A program made the translations under genes and the position numbers. From assembly GCF_009789575.1 (NCBI RefSeq), contig NZ_CP046908.1:4121001-4185000 (forward strand): a stretch of DNA of 64,000 bases, written 5' to 3'. The stretch is from Stappia indica (lineage in GTDB: Bacteria > Pseudomonadota > Alphaproteobacteria > Rhizobiales > Stappiaceae). The notes beneath the pieces were generated by a model. That model made no database searches, had not been told where the DNA came from, and saw nothing but the letters and a program-made list of their open reading frames with translations. Shown piece by piece: positions 58,733 through 64,000 of the stretch (the first letter of the stretch is position 1; each line of letters starts with the position of its first letter).

Positions 58733-60385
58733 ATGGCTCAAGCTCAAGCCAAGTACATCACGATGGAGGAAGGCTTCTTCGCCACATTCCTCGTCGTGAT
58801 CGCCTTTGCCTGCCTGATCATCGCCGGTAAGACGTATGATCAGGTCATGGCTTTTCACACCGCTATCGGCTCGCTCGCTGCGGCTGCCGGCGCCTTCATC
58901 ATCTTCCGGAACTATTTCGAGGACCGGGTCCCGGCGCCGCAGGAAATCGGCGGCAAGCCGAACTACAACCTCGGTCCGATCAAGTTCGGCGCCTGGGCGG
59001 CCGTGTTCTGGGGTGTCGCCGGCTTCACGGTCGGCCTGATCATCGCCCTGCAGCTCGCCTATCCGGCGCTGAACCTCGACCTGCCCTGGACGAGTTTCGG
59101 TCGGCTGCGCCCGCTGCACACCTCGGCCGTGATCTTCGCCTTCGGCGGCAACGTGCTGATCGCCACGTCCTTCTACGTGGTCCAGCGCACCAGCCGCGCC
59201 CGCATGCCGGGCTCGATCGCTCCCTGGTTCGTCATCCTGGGCTACAACCTCTTCATCGTCATCGCCGGCACGGGCTACCTGCTGGGCGCGACGCAGTCGA
59301 AGGAATATGCCGAGCCGGAGTGGTATGCCGACCTGTGGCTGACCATCGTCTGGGTAGCCTACCTGCTCGTCTTCCTCGGCACGCTGTGGAAGCGCAAGGA
59401 GCCGCATATCTATGTGGCGAACTGGTTCTACCTCGCCTTCATCATCACCATCGCGATGCTGCACATCATCAACAACCTGACGGTGCCGGTGTCGGTGTTC
59501 GGGACCAAGTCCTACATCCTGTGGGCGGGCGTTCAGGACGCGATGGTGCAGTGGTGGTACGGCCATAACGCGGTCGGTTTCTTCCTGACCGCCGGCTTCC
59601 TGGCCATCATGTACTATTTCGTGCCCAAGCGCGCCGAGCGGCCGGTCTACTCCTACCGCCTGTCGATCGTGCACTTCTGGGCGCTGATCTTCCTGTACAT
59701 CTGGGCCGGCCCCCACCACCTCCACTACACGGCTCTGCCGCAGTGGGCCTCGACGCTGGGCGCCACCTTCTCGATCATCCTGTGGATGCCCTCCTGGGGC
59801 GGTATGATCAACGGCCTGATGACCCTGTCGGGCGCCTGGGACAAGCTGCGGACCGACCCGGTGCTGCGCATGATGGTCGTCTCCATCGCCTTCTACGGCA
59901 TGTCGACCTTCGAAGGTCCCTTGATGAGCCTGCGTGCCGTCAACTCGCTGTCGCACTACACGGACTGGACCATCGGTCACGTCCACTCGGGTGCGCTCGG
60001 CTGGGTCGGCTACATCTCCTTCGGCGCCCTCTACTGCCTGATCCCCTGGCTGTGGAACAAGAAGCAGGTCTACTCGCTGAAGCTGGTGAACTGGCACTTC
60101 TGGATCTCGACCATCGGCATCGTGCTCTACATCTGCGCGATGTGGGTCTCGGGCATCATGCAGGGCCTGATGTGGCGCGCCTACGATGCCATGGGCTTCC
60201 TCGAGTACTCGTTCATCGAGACCGTCGAGGCGATGCATCCCTTCTACGTCATCCGCGCCCTTGGCGGTGCCCTCTTCGTCGCGGGCTCGCTGATCATGGC
60301 CTACAACCTCTGGATGACCGTGCGGCACGGCGAGGCTGAAGAAGCCGAAGCCCTTCCCGCCGGCGCCATGGCTCCGGCCGAGTAA
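58733..60385 (+). CDS. ccoN: cbb3-type cytochrome c oxidase subunit I
   Basis: Catalytic subunit of the high-affinity oxygen reductase, 550 residues and 12 or more membrane segments. His ligands are visible: [12 protein letters not shown] (low-spin haem b), [11 protein letters not shown] (CuB, with the linked Tyr region), WAGPHHLHY (CuB His pair, about residue 327), and HVHSGALGW (haem b3 and b). It should be needed for respiration at low oxygen. A FixK box lies 81 nt upstream. It begins the operon ccoN-ccoO-ccoQ-ccoP. Confidence 0.97.
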   Translation: MAQAQAKYITMEEGFFATFLVVIAFACLIIAGKTYDQVMAFHTAIGSLAAAAGAFIIFRNYFEDRVPAPQEIGGKPNYNLGPIKFGAWAAVFWGVAGFTVGLIIALQLAYPALNLDLPWTSFGRLRPLHTSAVIFAFGGNVLIATSFYVVQRTSRARMPGSIAPWFVILGYNLFIVIAGTGYLLGATQSKEYAEPEWYADLWLTIVWVAYLLVFLGTLWKRKEPHIYVANWFYLAFIITIAMLHIINNLTVPVSVFGTKSYILWAGVQDAMVQWWYGHNAVGFFLTAGFLAIMYYFVPKRAERPVYSYRLSIVHFWALIFLYIWAGPHHLHYTALPQWASTLGATFSIILWMPSWGGMINGLMTLSGAWDKLRTDPVLRMMVVSIAFYGMSTFEGPLMSLRAVNSLSHYTDWTIGHVHSGALGWVGYISFGALYCLIPWLWNKKQVYSLKLVNWHFWISTIGIVLYICAMWVSGIMQGLMWRAYDAMGFLEYSFIETVEAMHPFYVIRALGGALFVAGSLIMAYNLWMTVRHGEAEEAEALPAGAMAPAE

Positions 60386-60397
60386 GGGGAGAGCAAG

Positions 60398-61132
60398 ATG
60401 TCCATTTGGAAAAAACACGAAATCTTCGAGAAGCACTCCCTGGTTCTCGTCATCGGCATCCTGATCGTGGTCTCCATCGGTGGCCTCGTCGAGATCGCCC
60501 CGCTCTTCTACCTGAAGAGCACCATCGAGAAGGTGGAGGGCATGCGTCCCTACACCCCGCTCGAGCTGGCGGGCCGCAACATCTACATCCGCGAGGGCTG
60601 CTATCTCTGCCATTCGCAGATGGTGCGCCCGATGCGCGACGAACTGGAGCGTTACGGCCACTTCAGCCTGGCGGCCGAGAGCATGTACGACCACCCCTTC
60701 CAGTGGGGGTCCAAGCGCACGGGTCCGGACCTTGCTCGCGTCGGCGGCAAGTATTCGGACGAGTGGCATCGCGATCACCTGGTCGATCCGCGTTCGGTGG
60801 TGCCGGAATCGATCATGCCCGGCTACCCGTTCCTGCTCGAGGCAAAGATCGAGACCCGCGGCATCGCGGATCACCTGAAGGCCAACGTCGCCGTCGGCGT
60901 TCCCTATGACGAGGCCCAGGTCTCGGAGGCCGCCAGCGACATGCTCGCCCAGGCCTCGCCCGACAGCGCTGCCGTGGACGCCTTCCTGGAGCGCTATCCG
61001 AACGCCATCGTCCGCGATTTCGACGGCGATCCGAGCAAGGTGACGGAGATGGACGCGCTGGTCGCCTATCTCCAGATGCTCGGCACGCTGGTCGACTTCT
61101 CGATCTACGACAACAAGGCCAACCTGCGCTGA
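60398..61132 (+). CDS. ccoO: cbb3-type cytochrome c oxidase subunit II (mono-haem cytochrome c)
   Basis: Membrane-anchored c-type cytochrome passing electrons to CcoN, 244 residues. It has one N-terminal membrane anchor (about residues 15-37) and the haem motif C68-Y-L-C71-H72 (CYLCHSQ). The Met axial ligand lies probably in ESIMPGYPF. It starts 12 nt after ccoN. Confidence 0.96.
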   Translation: MSIWKKHEIFEKHSLVLVIGILIVVSIGGLVEIAPLFYLKSTIEKVEGMRPYTPLELAGRNIYIREGCYLCHSQMVRPMRDELERYGHFSLAAESMYDHPFQWGSKRTGPDLARVGGKYSDEWHRDHLVDPRSVVPESIMPGYPFLLEAKIETRGIADHLKANVAVGVPYDEAQVSEAASDMLAQASPDSAAVDAFLERYPNAIVRDFDGDPSKVTEMDALVAYLQMLGTLVDFSIYDNKANLR

Positions 61133-61142
61133 GGAGGCGGTG

Positions 61143-61298
61143 ATGAACGAGAGTTACGAGGCCGTCGCCAGCTTCGCCCAGACATGGGGACTGGTCTACT
61201 TCGTGGTGCTTTTCGCAGGCGTGGTCGCCTATGCGCTGTGGCCGAGAAACGCCAAGCGCTTCGACGACGCGGCACAGATCCCCTTGCGGGAGGATTGA
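61143..61298 (+). CDS. ccoQ: cbb3-type cytochrome c oxidase subunit CcoQ
   Basis: A 51-residue single-pass membrane subunit that stabilises the oxidase complex. Residues 15-33 form the hydrophobic helix, followed by ALWPRNAKRFDDAA, the family's conserved C-terminal stretch. A GAGGCGGTG ribosome site precedes the ATG. It lies between ccoO and ccoP, with 10 nt and 3 nt of spacing. Confidence 0.92.
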   Translation: MNESYEAVASFAQTWGLVYFVVLFAGVVAYALWPRNAKRFDDAAQIPLRED

Positions 61299-61301
61299 GA
61301 C

Positions 61302-62180
61302 ATGGCTGACGGGCATAAGAAAGAGGTCGACCACCTTTCCGGCGTCGAGACGACCGGGCACGAGTGGGACGGCCTGAAGGAACTGAACAATCCGCTGCCG
61401 AAGTGGTGGCTCTACATCTTCTACGCCACGATCGTGTGGGCGATCGGCTACTGGGTGGTCTATCCGTCCTGGCCGCTGGTCTCCAGCTACACGGCCGGCG
61501 TTCTCGGCGACAGCCAGCGCGCAAATGCTCTGGCCGCGTTCGAGGCCGGCATGGCGGAGCGGGCGCAGATCGGCGAGAAGCTGGTCAACGCCTCGCTGGA
61601 GGAGATCGAGTCCACCCAGTCGCTGCTGGAGTTCGCCATGGCCAACGGCCGTGCCGCCTTCGGCGACAACTGCGCCGCCTGCCATGGCAGCGGCGCACTG
61701 GGCGCGACCGGCTATCCGAACCTGCAGGACGACCACTGGATCTGGGGCGGCTCGCTCGAGGAGATTCACCAGACGCTGCAATACGGCATCCGCTCGGGCC
61801 ACGACGAGGCGCGCTTCGGCGAAATGCCGTCCTTCGGCGCCGACGGCATGCTCGAAAAGGAGCAGATCACCCAGGTGGCGAACTTCGTCGGCAGCCGTGC
61901 GGGCCTCGAGCCGGAAGCGGGCGTCGACCTCGCCGCCGGCGAGCAGGTCTATGTCGAGAACTGTGCCGCCTGCCACGGCGACGACCTGAAGGGGATGAAG
62001 GAAGTCGGGGCGCCTGACCTGACCGCCAACAACTACCTCTATGGCAAGTCGATCGACGCGATCCGGGCGCAGGTCACCAATGCCCGCAACGGCGTCATGC
62101 CGGCCTGGGCCCCGCGCCTCGATCCGGCGACGGTCAAGTCGCTTGCGGTCTATGTGCATGCCCTCGGCGGCGGCGAATGA
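61302..62180 (+). CDS. ccoP: cbb3-type cytochrome c oxidase subunit III (di-haem cytochrome c)
   Basis: A 292-residue di-haem cytochrome of the cbb3 oxidase. After a soluble start containing HEWDGLKELNNPLPKWW, one membrane helix (about residues 36-54) anchors it. Two haem motifs follow, C124-A-A-C127-H128 and C221-A-A-C224-H225. The operon ends here with a terminator 30 nt later. The assembly genes ccoGHIS do not follow. Confidence 0.96.
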   Translation: MADGHKKEVDHLSGVETTGHEWDGLKELNNPLPKWWLYIFYATIVWAIGYWVVYPSWPLVSSYTAGVLGDSQRANALAAFEAGMAERAQIGEKLVNASLEEIESTQSLLEFAMANGRAAFGDNCAACHGSGALGATGYPNLQDDHWIWGGSLEEIHQTLQYGIRSGHDEARFGEMPSFGADGMLEKEQITQVANFVGSRAGLEPEAGVDLAAGEQVYVENCAACHGDDLKGMKEVGAPDLTANNYLYGKSIDAIRAQVTNARNGVMPAWAPRLDPATVKSLAVYVHALGGGE

Positions 62181-62210
62181 TCCGCTGACGATCCGGCAGA
62201 CATGCAGATA

Positions 62211-62235
62211 AGGCGCCCTTCGGGGCGCCTTTTTT
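62211..62235 (+). terminator. Intrinsic terminator of ccoNOQP
   Basis: AGGCGCCC-TTCG-GGGCGCCT is a perfect 8-bp stem with a UUCG tetraloop, followed by six T. Confidence 0.93.
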
Positions 62236-62431
62236 GTTCTTCAGATGACGCCGCGTCTCCGCTGCGTCCGGCGGCGGCCGGGCGGGTTTTCCCCGTCGGA
62301 TGCGTGAAAAAGGCGGCTTTCTTCAGGCTCTCGAAAGAATCGCCCCTCAGGGTATGTGTCGGATTTCAAGGCCGATGGCCGCGCGAGACGCCTTGCGCAT
62401 GTCGGCGAAACACACGTTTGTGGAGCGTATT

Positions 62432-64000
62432 GTGAAAACCGTATCCAGTTCTTTCCTCGCCGTTCTGATGGCCGGCGTCAGTACATTGCCGGCGTTTGCC
62501 GCCGAGGACGTCGCCGACCGGATCTGGTCGGGCGGCCCGGTCCTGACCATGAACGACCGTGCCCCGCGCGCGGAAGCGGTCGCGGAGAAGGACGGCAAGA
62601 TCATTGCCGTCGGCTCTGTGGACGAGGTGATGAAGCACAAGGGCGAGGGCACCGAACTCGTCGACCTCAAGGGCCGGGCCATGCTGCCGGGCTTCGTCGA
62701 TGCGCACGGCCATGCCTTCATGATCGGCGTGCAGGCCGTATCCGCCAACACCCAGCCGGCGCCCGACGGCAAGGTCAATGACATCGCCGCGCTGCAGCAG
62801 ACCTTGGGCGAGTGGAAGGAAGCCTATCCGGAGCGCATCAAGCGGCTCGGAACCGTGCTCGGCTTCGGCTACGACGATGCGCAGCTCAAGGAGCAGCGTC
62901 ATCCCACGCGCGAGGACCTGGACGCGGTGTCGACGGACGTGCCGATCGTGATCATCCACCAGTCCGCGCATATCGGTGTCTTCAACTCCAAGGCGCTGGA
63001 GGCGGTAGGCATCACCGCCGACACCAAGAACCCGGACGGCGGCGTCATCCGGCGCGAGGATGGCTCCAGCGAGCCGAACGGCGTGCTCGAGGAAGCCGCC
63101 TTCTTCCCGGCCCTGATGAAGCTGGTCTCCGGTCTCGACAAGGAGGGCGGCGAGGAACTGTTCGTCGCCGGTACCGAGCTGCTGGCGAGCTACGGCTACA
63201 CGACCGGCCAGGAAGGCCGCTCCACGCCCAATGTCGTGAAGCTGATGCAGGGGGCCTCCGATGCCGGACGCATCAAGATCGATGTCGTCACCTATCCGGA
63301 CGTTCTCGTCGACCGCGACTTCATCGCCGCCAACGTGTCGCAAACCTATCGCAACGGGTTCCGTGTCGGCGGCGCCAAGCTGACCATCGACGGCTCGCCG
63401 CAGGGCTTCACGGCGCTGCGCGACCGCCCCTATTACAATCCGCCCTCGCACTTCCGCGCGGATTATGCCGGCTATGCGGCCGCCAGCAGCGACCAGGTGT
63501 TCGACGCCATCGACTGGGCCTTCGCGAACGACATCCAGGTCATCACCCACTCCAACGGCGAGGGCGCGTCGGACATGCTGATCGCGGCGATCAAGTCCGC
63601 GACCGAGAAGCACGGCAACGACGACCGCCGCCCCGTGCTGATCCACGGCCAGTTCCTGCGCCAGGATCAGGTCGGCTCTCTCGATGAGCTCGACATCTTC
63701 CCCTCGCTGTTCCCCATGCACACCTTCTACTGGGGCGACTGGCACCGCGACCGCACCGTCGGTCCGGTCAATGCCGACAACATCTCGCCGACCGGCTGGG
63801 TGCGCGAGCGCGGCATGATGTTCTCCACCCACCACGATGCGCCGGTGGCCTTCCCCGACAGCATGCGCATTCTGGATGCCACCGTGACCCGGCGCTCGCG
63901 GTCTGGCGATATCCTCGGCCCGCACCAGCGGGTCGATGTGATGACCGCGCTGAAGGCGATGACCATCTGGCCGGCCTATCAGCACTTTGAAGAGGGTCAG
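62432..64000 (+). CDS. Secreted amidohydrolase, YtcJ/Amidohydro_3 type (runs off the window)
   Basis: A metal-dependent hydrolase of the amidohydrolase superfamily. The first 523 codons lie in the window and the frame is open at base 64000. A signal peptide covers about residues 1-23 (LPAFAAED end). The N-terminal beta-barrel opens the fold, and GFVDAHGHAFM is the first metal-binding HxH element. Later conserved pieces are IHQSAHIGVF, ITHSNGEGA and STHHDAPVAFPD. The GTG start (62432), 7 nt after GGAG, is preferred; an in-frame ATG 11 codons earlier is possible. Exoenzyme of the N-acyl amino acid or urethane type is possible, but the substrate is unknown. Confidence 0.85.
   Translation, partial: MKTVSSSFLAVLMAGVSTLPAFAAEDVADRIWSGGPVLTMNDRAPRAEAVAEKDGKIIAVGSVDEVMKHKGEGTELVDLKGRAMLPGFVDAHGHAFMIGVQAVSANTQPAPDGKVNDIAALQQTLGEWKEAYPERIKRLGTVLGFGYDDAQLKEQRHPTREDLDAVSTDVPIVIIHQSAHIGVFNSKALEAVGITADTKNPDGGVIRREDGSSEPNGVLEEAAFFPALMKLVSGLDKEGGEELFVAGTELLASYGYTTGQEGRSTPNVVKLMQGASDAGRIKIDVVTYPDVLVDRDFIAANVSQTYRNGFRVGGAKLTIDGSPQGFTALRDRPYYNPPSHFRADYAGYAAASSDQVFDAIDWAFANDIQVITHSNGEGASDMLIAAIKSATEKHGNDDRRPVLIHGQFLRQDQVGSLDELDIFPSLFPMHTFYWGDWHRDRTVGPVNADNISPTGWVRERGMMFSTHHDAPVAFPDSMRILDATVTRRSRSGDILGPHQRVDVMTALKAMTIWPAYQHFEEGQ

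Noticed and set aside
1-64000. tRNA or rRNA genes
   Set aside because: No cloverleaf-type or rRNA-like sequence was noticed in the gene-free gaps by eye. A covariance search was not possible.

Overview
The window is GC-rich, gene-dense bacterial chromosome. Gene content points to an alphaproteobacterium, most likely of the Hyphomicrobiales and possibly near Stappia, Labrenzia or Pannonibacter (inference). Supporting signs are a betI-betA-betB locus divergent from choXWV, fixLJ-fixK with ccoNOQP, a dmeR-dmeF metal-efflux pair, a PodJ-like polarity protein with CtrA-like boxes upstream, and families typical of alphaproteobacteria (DUF6460, TIGR02186). I saw no rRNA or tRNA gene, CRISPR array, insertion sequence, integrase or prophage.

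Layout. 1-6.6 kb: choline uptake (choXWV, + strand) and oxidation to glycine betaine (betI, betA and the start of betB, - strand), with a BetI-like operator between. 6.7-15.5 kb: single genes and pairs, namely a MATE exporter, a VOC protein, a class A beta-lactamase divergent from a LysR regulator, dmeR-dmeF, a MarR regulator, a deacetylase-fold enzyme, a small membrane protein and a META-domain protein. 15.6-23.8 kb: fatty-acid beta-oxidation (MerR regulator, two acyl-CoA dehydrogenases, thiolase, FadB/FadJ-type enzyme) with an EAL phosphodiesterase gene inserted on the opposite strand. 24-31 kb: a 1441-residue PodJ-like protein, a TauE/SafE exporter with a TIGR02186 partner, and a DUF3429 protein.

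30.9-37.5 kb: the ligase-associated DNA repair cassette. pdeM and lhr run leftward, while exonuclease, a small NTF2-like protein and ATP-dependent ligase run rightward. 37.5-42.4 kb: assorted enzymes. 42.5-49.9 kb: an acetate-switch-like set, with a two-subunit sodium:solute symporter, a CrbR/ErdR-like regulator, a P460-like cytochrome and a CrbS/MxtR-like hybrid kinase carrying its own symporter domain. 50-51.8 kb: mscL and an aminotransferase.

51.9-62.2 kb: low-oxygen respiration. FixL senses oxygen through haem and drives FixJ, which is expected to activate fixK. FixK-type boxes lie before hemN (haem synthesis without oxygen) and before ccoNOQP (high-affinity cbb3 oxidase). A cysteine-free single receiver domain between fixJ and fixK is a candidate feedback regulator. 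The window ends inside a secreted amidohydrolase gene.

Starts were chosen from visible Shine-Dalgarno sequences and family N-termini. Long open frames antiparallel to real genes are GC-composition artefacts and were left out. No wholly new system is evident. The best leads are the NTF2-like gene in the repair cassette, the receiver in the fix cluster, the cytochrome in the acetate-switch locus, and several clean operator-like dyads.
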